Assembly (NCBI GenBank): GCA_035634055.1
Contig: DASQDR010000055.1
Coordinates: 10,890 to 74,889 of the forward strand
DNA length: 64,000 bases
Direction: 5' to 3'
DNA from: JAICTV01 sp035634055
Lineage (GTDB): Bacteria; Planctomycetota; Phycisphaerae; Tepidisphaerales; Tepidisphaeraceae
Shown here: positions 1 through 7,991 of the stretch, in pieces
Layout: each line of letters starts with the position of its first letter
How positions within the stretch are numbered: the first letter of the stretch is position 1
Position numbers and translations under genes: made by a program
The notes under the pieces: generated by a model
Database searches by the model: none
Seen by the model: the letters and a program-made list of their open reading frames with translations, nothing else
Told to the model about the DNA's origin: nothing

Positions 1-1458
1 GGCGACGGACTGGGCGAGGATGTCGCGGCGGGTGAACTCCTTCTGGTAAGCGACCAGCGCGTCCTCCACCTCCTGCAGCGACGTCAGGACCGCGCGCTCG
101 TAGTTGGCCAGGGCCTCGTCGGTGCGGGCGCGCTCCAGGGCGATGTTGGAGCGGATGCGGCCGGCGTTGAAGATCGGCAGCGTCACGCCGGGCGAGATCG
201 ACCAGAACGTGCTGCCGCCCTGGGCTAAGTCGGCGAACTTGTTGCTCTGCAGCCCGAGCCCGCCGGTGAGCGTGAAGCGCGGGAAGAGGTCGGCGGTGGC
301 GACGCCAATGTTGGCGGTCTGCGCCGCCAGTTGCCGCTCGGCGCGGCGGACGTCGGGGCGGCGGCGGAGCAATTCTGACGGCAGCCCGACCGGCACCTCC
401 GGCGGGGGCGGCGGGATTGGCGCGGGCGCCCCCAGCGCCGCCAGCAGCGCGGCCGGCGGCTTGCCGGTCAGCACCGAGAGGCGGTGGATCGATTGCGCCA
501 CGCCCGTCTGCAGCGCCGGGATCTGCGACGCGGTCGAGGCCACCTGCGCCTCGGCGCGGGCGACGTCCAGATCGTTGCTCAGGCCGGCCGCCAGCTTGGC
601 GCGGGTGAGTTGGAGCGTCTGCTGCTGCGCGCCGACATTCTCCTGCGCGATCGCCACCTGGCGCTGGGCGCCGCGCAGCTCGACGTAGTTGCGCGCGACC
701 TCGCCGAGCAGCGAGAGGAGCACGTCGTTGCGGTCGGCGACGGCCGCCTGGATGCCGGCGTCGGCCGACTGGATCGCGCGGCGCGTGCCGCCGAAGACGT
801 CGAACTCCCACGCGGCGTCGAAGCCGGCCTGCCACAGGTCGCTCTCGCTGGAAAAGCCGACCGGGACGCCGCCGGGATTTTGGCCGCCCCCGCCTCCCCC
901 GCCTCCGGTCTCGCCGACGGTTCCCGCGCCGCCGCCGCCCATGCCGGTGTTCTGGCTGGAGCGCGTGCGGGTGTAGCTGCCGGAGGCGTCGACGCTGGGC
1001 CAGAGCCCGCCGACCGCGACGCCGCGCTGCGCCCGCGCCTGGCGCACCCGCGCCTCGGCGGCGCGCAGGTCGAGGTTGGCGTGGACGCTCTCGTCCACCA
1101 GGCGGTTGAGCATCGGGTCGTTGAACGCCGTCCACCACGGTGCGGACGCGTCGACGACGACGGGCGCGGGCCGGGTCGCCGCCCCCCCTGCCCCACCCGC
1201 TTCACCCGCGCCCGCCGCGTCGCCCGCCGGTTCTGAGGGTCGCGTGGTCGCGGTGGAAAAGTGCTCTTGTCCCGCGACCTGCGGCTGCTTGTAATCGGGG
1301 CCGACGGTGCAACCGGCCAGCGCGAGCGCGGAGAGGGTGAGGAGGGCGAGCGCGTGGGCGCGGGCGCGAGCGCCTCGCGTCGTATTCGGCTTCGAGGTCA
1401 CTGCGACCGACGGGCTGGCGCCCGTTGCGGCGAGGGAGCGGGAGGATGCGGAGGTCAT
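1..1458 (-). CDS. NodT/TolC-family outer-membrane efflux lipoprotein (partial, C-terminus beyond left edge)
   Basis: The frame is open from ATG at 1458 to the left edge (486 codons, no stop), so the gene is truncated by the window. The start has an AAGGA-type ribosome site about 8 nt upstream. A lipobox (LALAGC, Cys50) is followed by VGPDYKQP, the usual mature N-terminus of NodT-type outer-membrane factors. Two helical outer-membrane-efflux repeats follow, with motifs such as ELLRRRPDVRRAE and LQEVEDALVAY. These proteins form the outer-membrane channel of tripartite exporters. The signal peptide is long; a GTG at codon 20 would give a more ordinary one. It lies 43 nt after the fusion-protein gene and is probably the last gene of the operon. 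A Gly-rich insert near residue 175 is odd. Confident on family; the exported substrate is unknown. Confidence 0.93.
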   Translation of the reverse strand, partial: MTSASSRSLAATGASPSVAVTSKPNTTRGARARAHALALLTLSALALAGCTVGPDYKQPQVAGQEHFSTATTRPSEPAGDAAGAGEAGGAGGAATRPAPVVVDASAPWWTAFNDPMLNRLVDESVHANLDLRAAEARVRQARAQRGVAVGGLWPSVDASGSYTRTRSSQNTGMGGGGAGTVGETGGGGGGGGQNPGGVPVGFSSESDLWQAGFDAAWEFDVFGGTRRAIQSADAGIQAAVADRNDVLLSLLGEVARNYVELRGAQRQVAIAQENVGAQQQTLQLTRAKLAAGLSNDLDVARAEAQVASTASQIPALQTGVAQSIHRLSVLTGKPPAALLAALGAPAPIPPPPPEVPVGLPSELLRRRPDVRRAERQLAAQTANIGVATADLFPRFTLTGGLGLQSNKFADLAQGGSTFWSISPGVTLPIFNAGRIRSNIALERARTDEALANYERAVLTSLQEVEDALVAYQKEFTRRDILAQSVA

Positions 1459-1501
1459 TTCGTTCCTTCTCAAAGAACCGATCGTATTGACTCTGCGGCG
1501 G

Positions 1502-2494
1502 TCACTTTGCGGCGGCGGCGGGCGCGGGCAAGCTTGACGCGGGCGGCGGCGCCTTGGCCAGGGTGGACGGGGCGTCGATGAAAACGTCCATCTGCTGCCC
1601 GACGTACACCGGCAGGCGGCCGCGGTCAAAGGCGTAGAGGACCTGCAACACCCGCGTGTCGACGCGCTCGGTGCTGTCGCCGGTGAGCGAGCGCTTGGGG
1701 ACGACGTAGGGCTCGATGCGGACGAACTTCAGGTCGGTCTTCAGGTCGCGGTTGCCGCGGACGAAGGCGCTAGCCGCGGCGTCGGGGCGCACGCGCCAGG
1801 CGTCGTTCTCGTCCACGTCCACGCGCACGTGCAGCGTGGTGGTGTCGCCGATCAGCATCAGCGGCGCCGCCAGCGCGCCGGTCGGGGCGTACTCGCCGAG
1901 GCGGATCTTCACCTGCAGCACCTCGGCGTCCACCGGCGCCTTGACCGAGCGGCGATCGAGCTCGATGCGGGTCGCGGTGACCAGGGCCTCGGCGCTCTGC
2001 AGGTCGGCCCGCGCCTGCTGGAGCTTGGCCTCCTGGATCTGCACGGCGTAGCGGCGGCGGTCCAGCTCCTCGCGGGAGACCGCCCGGGCGTCGGCGACCG
2101 CCTGCCACATCTCGAGCTGGTTGCGCGCGTCGGCCAGCGACGCCGACTCGGTCTGCACCCGCGCCGCCGCCGAGCGCTCGCCGGCGCGGCGGACGGTCAG
2201 CTCGGCCTGCAGGTCGCGGTCGTCGATCTTGAACAGCGGCTGCCCCGCCTTCACCGCGTCGCCGACCTTCACCGGGATCTCCGTCACCACGCCGGGGAGA
2301 AAAGCGCCGACGGCGATGTTCTCGGTGCTGGCCTCGATGATCCCCGCGCCGGCGACGTACGACTCGTAGCGCGGCTGCGCCGGCTCAGCGACCGGCTGCG
2401 CGGGCGGGACCTGGCGCTGCCCGGTCACGACGGAGTAAACGGCGAACACCACGCCGATCACCGCCACCGCGGGAAGGAAGAACTTGCGGAACAT
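1502..2494 (-). CDS. HlyD/DevB-type periplasmic membrane-fusion protein
   Basis: 330 residues. One N-terminal membrane segment (about 5-24) is followed by a barrel-sandwich (lipoyl-like) half with PGVVTEIPVKVGDAVKAG, a coiled-coil hairpin (about 95-190, rich in Glu, Arg and Ala), the second half (RRSVKAPVDAEVLQ) and a beta-barrel. This is the architecture of adaptors linking an ABC transporter to an outer-membrane factor. ATG at 2494 was chosen because it sits directly before the hydrophobic anchor; the longer frame only adds residues encoded in the flanking inverted repeat. Downstream lies the outer-membrane factor, upstream the ATPase and permeases, so it should couple the permease to the NodT channel. 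It is closest in type to the DevB partner of DevCA exporters, by inference from the neighbouring permeases. Confidence 0.9.
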   Translation of the reverse strand: MFRKFFLPAVAVIGVVFAVYSVVTGQRQVPPAQPVAEPAQPRYESYVAGAGIIEASTENIAVGAFLPGVVTEIPVKVGDAVKAGQPLFKIDDRDLQAELTVRRAGERSAAARVQTESASLADARNQLEMWQAVADARAVSREELDRRRYAVQIQEAKLQQARADLQSAEALVTATRIELDRRSVKAPVDAEVLQVKIRLGEYAPTGALAAPLMLIGDTTTLHVRVDVDENDAWRVRPDAAASAFVRGNRDLKTDLKFVRIEPYVVPKRSLTGDSTERVDTRVLQVLYAFDRGRLPVYVGQQMDVFIDAPSTLAKAPPPASSLPAPAAAAK

Positions 2495-2518
2495 ACGGGT
2501 CTCACTTTCGAATTTCTC

Positions 2519-2686
2519 TAGCCACCGATGGGGCACCGATGGACACCGATGAAGACGGGGAAGAAGGCAAGGATGAAGGATGAAGGTGGAAGGATGAAGA
2601 AGCGCTAATGCCTGGATTCATCCTTCCGCCTTCATCCTTCATCCTTCATCCGTCATCGGTGCCCATCGGTGCCCCATCGGTGGCTA
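2519..2686. repeat. Large imperfect inverted repeat between ATPase and fusion-protein genes
   Basis: The left edge (TAGCCACCGATGGGGCACC) is matched as reverse complement at the right edge (GGTGCCCCATCGGTGGCTA). The arms continue inward with repeated GGATGAAGG on the left and CCTTCATCC on the right, around a short loop near 2598-2615. The whole 168-bp block could fold into one long hairpin in RNA. It is less GC-rich than its surroundings, separates two genes of one operon and has no coding potential. It could be an mRNA-processing or attenuation element or a small non-autonomous repeat. Confidence 0.85.
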
Positions 2687-2699
2687 AATGCTCTGCGGC

Positions 2700-3467
2700 C
2701 TAGTCTTGCCCCTCCGACACCTTCACCACGCGCCCGTCGTCCATCTTGGCGATGCGGTCGGCGAACTCGAAGATGCGGGCGTCGTGGGTGACGATCACCA
2801 GGGCGCGGTCGTTCCTGAGCGCGACCTGCTTGAGCATCTCCATGACGCGGTGGCCGGTCTCGTGGTCCAGCGCGCTGGTCGGCTCGTCGCAGACGATCAG
2901 CCTGGGGCCGTGCACCAGCGCCCGCGCGATGGCGACGCGCTGCTGCTGGCCGCCGGACAGTTGCGAGGGCATCGCAGCGGTGCGGTCGCCCAGGCCCACC
3001 TGCGCCAGCAGGTCCTTCGCCTTCGCCAGCGCCGCGCTGCGGGCGGCGCCGTTGATCAGCAGCGGGATGGCGACGTTCTCGGCGGCGGTCAGCGTCGGCA
3101 GCAGGTTGAACGCCTGGAAGACGAAGCCGATCGTCTCGCCGCGGTATCGCGTCTTGTCGCGCTGGCTCATCCGCGAGAAGTCGTGCCCGAAGACGGTGCA
3201 GTCGCCGGCGTCGCGGTCGAGGATGCCGGCGATCACGCTGATCAGCGTGGTCTTGCCGCACCCGCTGGGGCCGACCAGCATCATCAGCTCGCCCGGCCGC
3301 ACGTCCAGGTCGATCCCGCGCAGCGCCGTCACCTTCGCCCCGCCGCTGCCGTAAGTCTTGGTGACGCCGCGGCAGTGTACGGCGACGCCGCTGGCGCCCG
3401 GCGCGGGCGGCGTGTTGTTCTCGTGCGGGAGGGTCATCGTCGCGCTCGTCGAACTCGTCGGCCTCAT
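2700..3467 (-). CDS. ABC transporter ATP-binding protein (LolD/MacB/DevA type)
   Basis: 255 residues from ATG 3467. Walker A is GPSGCGKT (66-73), the Q-loop glutamine is Q118 (FVFQAFNLLP), the signature is LSGGQ (170-174), Walker B is LIVCDEP with catalytic E195, and the switch histidine is H228 (VTHD). These features are typical of ATPases driving FtsX-like mechanotransmission permeases. An alternative ATG at 3437 lacks a ribosome site; 3467 has a purine stretch (GAGAGAGAAG) upstream. The only ATPase of the operon must serve one or both of the two permeases. It starts 44 nt after the stop of the proximal permease, so it is very likely co-transcribed. Confidence 0.95.
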   Translation of the reverse strand: MRPTSSTSATMTLPHENNTPPAPGASGVAVHCRGVTKTYGSGGAKVTALRGIDLDVRPGELMMLVGPSGCGKTTLISVIAGILDRDAGDCTVFGHDFSRMSQRDKTRYRGETIGFVFQAFNLLPTLTAAENVAIPLLINGAARSAALAKAKDLLAQVGLGDRTAAMPSQLSGGQQQRVAIARALVHGPRLIVCDEPTSALDHETGHRVMEMLKQVALRNDRALVIVTHDARIFEFADRIAKMDDGRVVKVSEGQD

Positions 3468-3511
3468 GGTGGTCACGCTTCTCTCTCTCGCGCGCGCGGC
3501 GGCGGACCGGC

Positions 3512-4666
3512 CTACGCCTTGAAGACGATCCCCGGCTCCAGCCGCAGCACGCGGCCGAGGCTGAACAGCGCCGCGGCGACGCAGCAGAACAGGATCGCGA
3601 CCGCCCCCAGGACCGGGATCTGCCACGGCATCTCGAACGCCAGCCCGTGCCGTCCGAAGAGCGCGCCGGTCAGGCAGGCGGCGCCGAGCCCGATGCCGTA
3701 GCCGATCACGCCGGCCACCGCGACCTGCAGCAGCACCATCCGGACGATGGTCGCGTTGGTCGCGCCCATCGCCTTGATGGCGGCGAAGTGGCGCAAATTC
3801 TCCAGGACGAACGTGTACAGCGTCTGCGCCGCGATCAGGGCGCCGATGATGAACCCCAGGCCGATCGTCAGGCCGAAGTTCACGAGGATGCCGGTCTTCT
3901 GCAGGATGTAGTCGGTCGTCTCCCACGCGAACTCGCGCCCGGTCAGCACCTTCAGCCCGGTGACGTCGGCGATGCGCCGCGCCACGGCGGCGCGCTCCTC
4001 GCCCGGGCGAACCTTGACCAGCACGAACGACAGCTTCTTCCGCTCCTGCGGCGCGATCGCGATCGCACGACTGTAGGTCGTGTAGAAGACCGGTTCCCAG
4101 AAGAACTCCGGCGTGGCGCGATAGGAGCCGACGATCGTCACCTCGTGGTCGTTGATGCTGAAGGAATCGCCGACCCGCAGCGGCCGCGGGGGCGCGGCGC
4201 GCTTGAGCAGCAGGTTCTTGGCCGCGTCGTCGGCGTTCATGAAGACGGCGCGGTCGCGGCGAAGGTCGGACAACTCCCCTTCCACCATCTGCGGCGGCGC
4301 GCCGATCAGCGTGGCGTCGTCGATGCCGATCACGCGCACGGTCGCCAGCGTGCCGTCGGGCAGGCGCGCCTTGACGTAACCCTTGTGGATGGGCATCGCC
4401 CAGGCGACGCCCTGCACGCTGCGCACGCGGTTGAGGGCGGTGTCGAGCATCGGCTTGTTCGCCTCGGTGAACTCCGCCTGCGGGTCCATCACCCACAGGT
4501 CGGCGGCGTGATCGGTGTCGCGCACCCACGACGCCACCCGCAGCGCGTAACCGGTGAAGATCGACGACTGCTGCGTGACCAGCAGCGCCGCGAACGCCAG
4601 CCCGGCGACGAGGCTGAGGTACTTCAGCTTGTCCCCGACGAGCATTTGCAGGGCGATGCGGTTCAC
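3512..4666 (-). CDS. FtsX-like ABC permease, DevC type (copy 1)
   Basis: 384 residues. One N-terminal membrane helix (about 16-36), a large periplasmic domain (about 40-265), then three C-terminal helices (about 270-292, 310-335, 345-370), ending in LEPGIVFKA. NLRHFAAIKAMGATN is the cytoplasmic coupling segment before the helical bundle. The start is GTG at 4666, overlapping the TGA of the upstream TetR gene by 4 nt (GTGA), implying translational coupling. It is clearly paralogous and equal in length to the permease at 5644-6798. DevC/MacB-type permeases do not pump through a membrane pore; they drive the fusion protein and outer-membrane channel. Substrate unknown. Confidence 0.9.
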   Translation of the reverse strand: MNRIALQMLVGDKLKYLSLVAGLAFAALLVTQQSSIFTGYALRVASWVRDTDHAADLWVMDPQAEFTEANKPMLDTALNRVRSVQGVAWAMPIHKGYVKARLPDGTLATVRVIGIDDATLIGAPPQMVEGELSDLRRDRAVFMNADDAAKNLLLKRAAPPRPLRVGDSFSINDHEVTIVGSYRATPEFFWEPVFYTTYSRAIAIAPQERKKLSFVLVKVRPGEERAAVARRIADVTGLKVLTGREFAWETTDYILQKTGILVNFGLTIGLGFIIGALIAAQTLYTFVLENLRHFAAIKAMGATNATIVRMVLLQVAVAGVIGYGIGLGAACLTGALFGRHGLAFEMPWQIPVLGAVAILFCCVAAALFSLGRVLRLEPGIVFKA

Positions 4667-5517
4667 CGGTTCGCCCCCTTCCCGTTGCGGTGCGCGGCGC
4701 GGCGCGCGTTCGACGCGACAGCGGCCGCGGAGGAGGCGGAGGCGGCGGCGGAGGCGCTTGCGTTAGCGCCCGTACGCGCGGGCGCGGCAGGCGTTGCCGC
4801 CCTGCTGCTGAGGTTGCGCCGCGCGCCGCCGGCGGCGCGAGGCTTGGCGTTGCCGGCCCGCGGCGGCGCGTCGCACGCCGACAGCCCGCGGAGGATGCCG
4901 TCGATCATGGTGGCGGCCCGCACCTGCACGCCGGCGAGGTTCAGCCACGGGTCGTTCTTGTGGGTGATCTCGATCGACGCCACCCCGTGCACCGCCGCCC
5001 AGAACGTCTGCGCCACGAGCTGAGCGTCCGCCAGTTCCGGCCGGAGCCGCCGCTGCTCGATCGCCTGTTGCACGGCCACCACCAGGAACAGGTAGCTGTT
5101 CTCGTTGGGGTTGTCCTTGTGCGGGTCGCGCTCGTACATCTGCCGCACCTGCTCATCGCTGTAGACCTGGGCGTGCGGCGTCATGAACATGAACCGGTAG
5201 TGGTTCGGGTGCGCCACCGCGAACCGCACGTACGCGTGCCCGGTCTGGCGGATGCGCTCGACCGGGTCATCGATCGTCGCCAGCCTGGCGAACGCGCGCG
5301 CCAGCGACTGGAAGTCGTGGGCGCACAGCTCCTGCATCAGGGCCTGCTTGTCGGCGAAGTGGACGTAGATGGCGGTGGCGGAGTACTCGATGGCGTCGGC
5401 GATCCTGCGCATGGAGACCGCCTCGTACCCGTCGCGGACGAACAGGTCGCGGGCGGCGTCGAGGATCTTCCCCCGCACCTCCTCGCGCTCACGCTCTCGC
5501 CGCTCCTTGACTCCCAT
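4663..5517 (-). CDS. TetR-family transcriptional regulator (copy 1)
   Basis: 284 residues. The N-terminal TetR helix-turn-helix spans about 18-65 (ILDAARDLFVRDGYEAVSMR, then SATAIYVHFADKQALMQEL). The ligand-binding domain (about 75-200) resembles the WHG/TetR_C_13 type. The last ~75 residues are a low-complexity Ala/Arg tail, unusual for the family. ATG at 5517 lies just 8 nt past a predicted -10 element, so the mRNA may be almost leaderless. Its stop overlaps the permease start, so regulator and permease form one coupled unit. By position it should repress this operon in response to the exported compound or an envelope cue; that is inferred. Confidence 0.9.
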   Translation of the reverse strand: MGVKERREREREEVRGKILDAARDLFVRDGYEAVSMRRIADAIEYSATAIYVHFADKQALMQELCAHDFQSLARAFARLATIDDPVERIRQTGHAYVRFAVAHPNHYRFMFMTPHAQVYSDEQVRQMYERDPHKDNPNENSYLFLVVAVQQAIEQRRLRPELADAQLVAQTFWAAVHGVASIEITHKNDPWLNLAGVQVRAATMIDGILRGLSACDAPPRAGNAKPRAAGGARRNLSSRAATPAAPARTGANASASAAASASSAAAVASNARRAAHRNGKGANR

Positions 5518-5525
5518 ACGCCGGA

Positions 5526-5554
5526 AACTTAGTTAACACCGTTACGCTTGTCAA
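5526..5554 (-). promoter_or_regulatory. Predicted promoter and operator of TetR copy 1
   Basis: On the minus strand TTGACA (5554-5549), a 17-bp spacer and TAAGTT (5531-5526) form a sigma-70-like promoter. Inside the spacer TAAC-GGT-GTTA is a small dyad, as expected for a TetR operator. The start codon at 5517 is only 8 nt beyond the -10. Confidence 0.55.
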
Positions 5555-5643
5555 CGCCGTCCCTGAAGAGGGAGAGGCCCGGGCGATGGCGACCAGTCTC
5601 CCGCGTGGGGCGCCACTGCCACCGCTGCCGCCGCCGTCGCCGC

Positions 5644-6798
5644 TCACCCTTTGAACACGATTGCCGGCTCGAGCTTCACCACCTTGCGGATGCTGACCAG
5701 CGACGAGGCGATGCAGATCAGCGTGATGGCGACCGCGCTGGCGACCAGCAGTTGCCACGGCAGCAGGAAGGCCAGCTCGCTGTTGCGCGTCAGGTGGCCG
5801 AACAGCGAAGCCGCGCCGACCCCCAGCCCGTAGCCGATCACGCCGACCACCACCGCCTGGATCAGGATCATCCGCAGCAGCACGCCGTTGCTGGTCCCCA
5901 TCGCCTTGAGCGCGCCGAAGTGGCGCAAGTTGTCGAGCGTGAAGTTGTAGAACGTCTGCCCGGCGATGGCGGTGCCGACGAGGAAGCCGAGCACCACCGA
6001 GATGCCGAAGTTGATCGGGATGCCGGTGTACTTGGCGAAGTACTTCCACGTCAGGTCCTTGAACCCCTCGCGCGTGTAGGCGGCCAGGCCGGTCGCGCGG
6101 GCGATGCGCTCGCACAGCGCCGCCGGGTCCTCGCCGGCGCGCGCCTTGACCAGCACGAACGACAGGAGCTTTCGCTCGCGCGGGGCGAAGGTGGTGGCGC
6201 GGGTGTAGGTCGTGTAGACCACCGGCTGGGACTGGAACGTGCGCGAGACGCGGCAGATGCCGACGACGACCGCGCGGTGATCGTTCAGCTCCAGCGTGTC
6301 GCCGACCTTCAGCGGCGTGGTCGAGCCGTCCGGGTTGACGTGCGCGAGCTTCTGCGCGGCGCCGACGTCGTCGACGATGACCGCCTCGCTGCGGCGGAGG
6401 TCCTCGAGCTTGCCCTGGAGCATCGTCGGCGGGCCGCCGATGAGCGTGGCGTCGTCCACGCCAAAAACGTTGCAGGTCTGGAAGTTGCCATTGGACAGCC
6501 GCGCCTTGAGCAGCCCCTTGTACAGCGGGACGGCCCACTCCACGCCGCTGATGCCGCGCACGCGGAGGAGCTGCGTGTCCTGGAGCGGCTTGATGTCATC
6601 GACGAACTGCACCTTGCGGTCCATCACCCAGATGTCGGGCAGGCCGAGGTCGGAGATGGCGCCGAAGGTCCGCGTCATCAGCCCGAGGAAGATCGCCGCC
6701 TGCTGCGTGATCAGCAGCGACGCGAACGTCAGCCCCATGATGATGCCGAGGTACTTGGCGCGGTCGCCGACGAGCATTTTGAGGGCGACGAGGTTCAC
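5644..6798 (-). CDS. FtsX-like ABC permease, DevC type (copy 2)
   Basis: 384 residues, the same length and topology as the permease at 3512-4666: an N-terminal helix, a periplasmic domain with VYTTYTRATTFAPRERKLLS, and three C-terminal helices ending LEPAIVFKG. Shared blocks include FGVDDATLIGGPP versus IGIDDATLIGAPP and NLRHFGALKAMGTSN versus NLRHFAAIKAMGATN. It starts with GTG at 6798, overlapping the TGA of the TetR gene upstream by 4 nt, exactly as in copy 1. It could pair with copy 1 as a heterodimer driven by the single ATPase, or give a second specificity. Copy identity is seen directly; heterodimer formation is inference. Confidence 0.9.
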   Translation of the reverse strand: MNLVALKMLVGDRAKYLGIIMGLTFASLLITQQAAIFLGLMTRTFGAISDLGLPDIWVMDRKVQFVDDIKPLQDTQLLRVRGISGVEWAVPLYKGLLKARLSNGNFQTCNVFGVDDATLIGGPPTMLQGKLEDLRRSEAVIVDDVGAAQKLAHVNPDGSTTPLKVGDTLELNDHRAVVVGICRVSRTFQSQPVVYTTYTRATTFAPRERKLLSFVLVKARAGEDPAALCERIARATGLAAYTREGFKDLTWKYFAKYTGIPINFGISVVLGFLVGTAIAGQTFYNFTLDNLRHFGALKAMGTSNGVLLRMILIQAVVVGVIGYGLGVGAASLFGHLTRNSELAFLLPWQLLVASAVAITLICIASSLVSIRKVVKLEPAIVFKG

Positions 6799-7775
6799 GG
6801 GCGGGCCGCCTTTGGATTGGCGCGGGCGCGGGCGTTCCCGGTGCGGCCGATGTCGCCGTCGGCGGCACGCCGGCGACGCGCGTTGACGGCGTCGCCGCTC
6901 GATTTTCGGCGTGGCGCGGAAGCGGCAGCTCCGTTGCCGTCGCGGCCATCGTCGGCGCCGCGGCCGGTCTGGGCGCCCCGGTCGGTCTTGGCGCCGGCGC
7001 TTTGGCGAACGTTCGCGCGCGCGCTCTTGTCAGCCTCACGAAGGGCGGTGCCGTTGCGGCGCGCGCCGCCGGTATTGCCGGTAATCTCTGACCGCGCCGG
7101 CGACGACGCCGCCCGCGCCGAACTCCGCGCGACCGCCTCGATCCCGCCGACGCAGAAGGTCGTGATGTGCTCGGCGACGGCGTCGATGGCCGCGTCGTCG
7201 TACTTGCGCGGGCCGTGCAGGCGGGCGAGGACGGGCGCGGCAAAGTGGTAGAAGAGGATCTGCCCGACGACGCTGTTGGCGGTGGCGATGAAGGTCTGGC
7301 GCGGCAGGGCGGCGTCGCCCAGCAGTAGCGCGATGATTTCCGAGAGCGCGCGGAAGCGTGGGCGGACGCCGGCCTCGACGATCTGGTCCAGCACGCCGGT
7401 CGGCTCGGCCATCTCGCGCGCCATCAGCTTGCCGTGCCACGCCGGGCGCCCCTGGTCGAGCAGGCCGGCGAGGAACGAGCGGACGAAGGCGTGCAGCCGC
7501 TGCCGCGGCGTGGGCGCCGACGGCAGCCCGAGGTCGTACGGGAGCTGCGTGGCGCAGGCGTGGGCGAAGCGGATGGCGGCGGCGTAAAGCTGGTCCTTCC
7601 CGCCGAAGTGGTACTTCACCGCCGCCACGTTCGCGCCCGCCCGCTTGCAGATGTCGCGCACGGTGGCGCGGCGGAAGCCCTCGTCAGCGAACACCTCCCC
7701 CGCCGCCTCCAGCAGCCGCTGGCGGGTGACGAGCTGCTCGGCGTCACGCTCGAGAAGGGTCATTCGCGGCATCAT
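6795..7775 (-). CDS. TetR-family regulator, CecR/YbiH-like (copy 2)
   Basis: About 326 residues. The helix-turn-helix contains GFRRATVRDICKRAGANVAA and VKYHFGGKDQLY. The following domain (about 80-220, with PRQRLHAFVRSFLAGLLD and KLMAREMAEPTGVLDQIVE) matches the DUF1956/CecR type. A roughly 100-residue disordered Arg/Ala tail follows, as in the other TetR gene. The start is uncertain: ATG at 7775, 7772 or 7763, none with a ribosome site. The upstream TTG at 7799 coincides with a predicted -35 element, so it is unlikely to be a start codon. Probable regulator of the exporter operon. Confidence 0.88.
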   Translation of the reverse strand: MMPRMTLLERDAEQLVTRQRLLEAAGEVFADEGFRRATVRDICKRAGANVAAVKYHFGGKDQLYAAAIRFAHACATQLPYDLGLPSAPTPRQRLHAFVRSFLAGLLDQGRPAWHGKLMAREMAEPTGVLDQIVEAGVRPRFRALSEIIALLLGDAALPRQTFIATANSVVGQILFYHFAAPVLARLHGPRKYDDAAIDAVAEHITTFCVGGIEAVARSSARAASSPARSEITGNTGGARRNGTALREADKSARANVRQSAGAKTDRGAQTGRGADDGRDGNGAAASAPRRKSSGDAVNARRRRAADGDIGRTGNARARANPKAARP

Positions 7776-7799
7776 TGAAACGTTTGTTTGAAATGTCAA
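7771..7799 (-). promoter_or_regulatory. Predicted promoter and operator of TetR copy 2
   Basis: On the minus strand TTGACA (7799-7794), a 17-bp spacer and AATGAT (7776-7771), four of six matches to the -10 consensus. The region contains the dyads TTTGA-AATG-TCAAA and AAACGTTT, candidate TetR sites. If correct, transcription starts at about 7764 and translation probably at ATG 7763, a leaderless arrangement. Confidence 0.5.
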
Positions 7800-7842
7800 A
7801 CAGATGTTGTGATTTGCATGGGTGGCGGGCGGGCCGATAGGG

Positions 7843-7933
7843 GATTGGAAATTGAGGATTGAGAATTGCGGATTGAAAACTTGAAAAGAGCGCCTCGGCG
7901 GCGGGCGCCGTGCAAGTCTTCAATCCTCAATCG
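7843..7933. repeat. AT-richer imperfect inverted repeat
   Basis: Repeated GGATTGAGAATTG-type phrases on the left (7847-7883) are mirrored by CAAGTCTTCAATCCTCAATCG-type sequence on the right (7913-7933), with a GC-rich loop. It lies between the start of the TetR operon and the 3' end of the arabinofuranosidase gene. No coding potential is seen. Confidence 0.6.
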
Positions 7934-7991
7934 ACAAGCCGCACGCCGCCTCGCCCTGATCCGCTGCAGAGCAGCGTGCCGGCCGGCCGGA

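Noticed and set aside
5548..7251. Long plus-strand frame across the second permease and TetR genes
   Set aside because: Low-complexity Arg/Asp/Val-rich translation with no ribosome site; the opposite strand encodes recognisable families.
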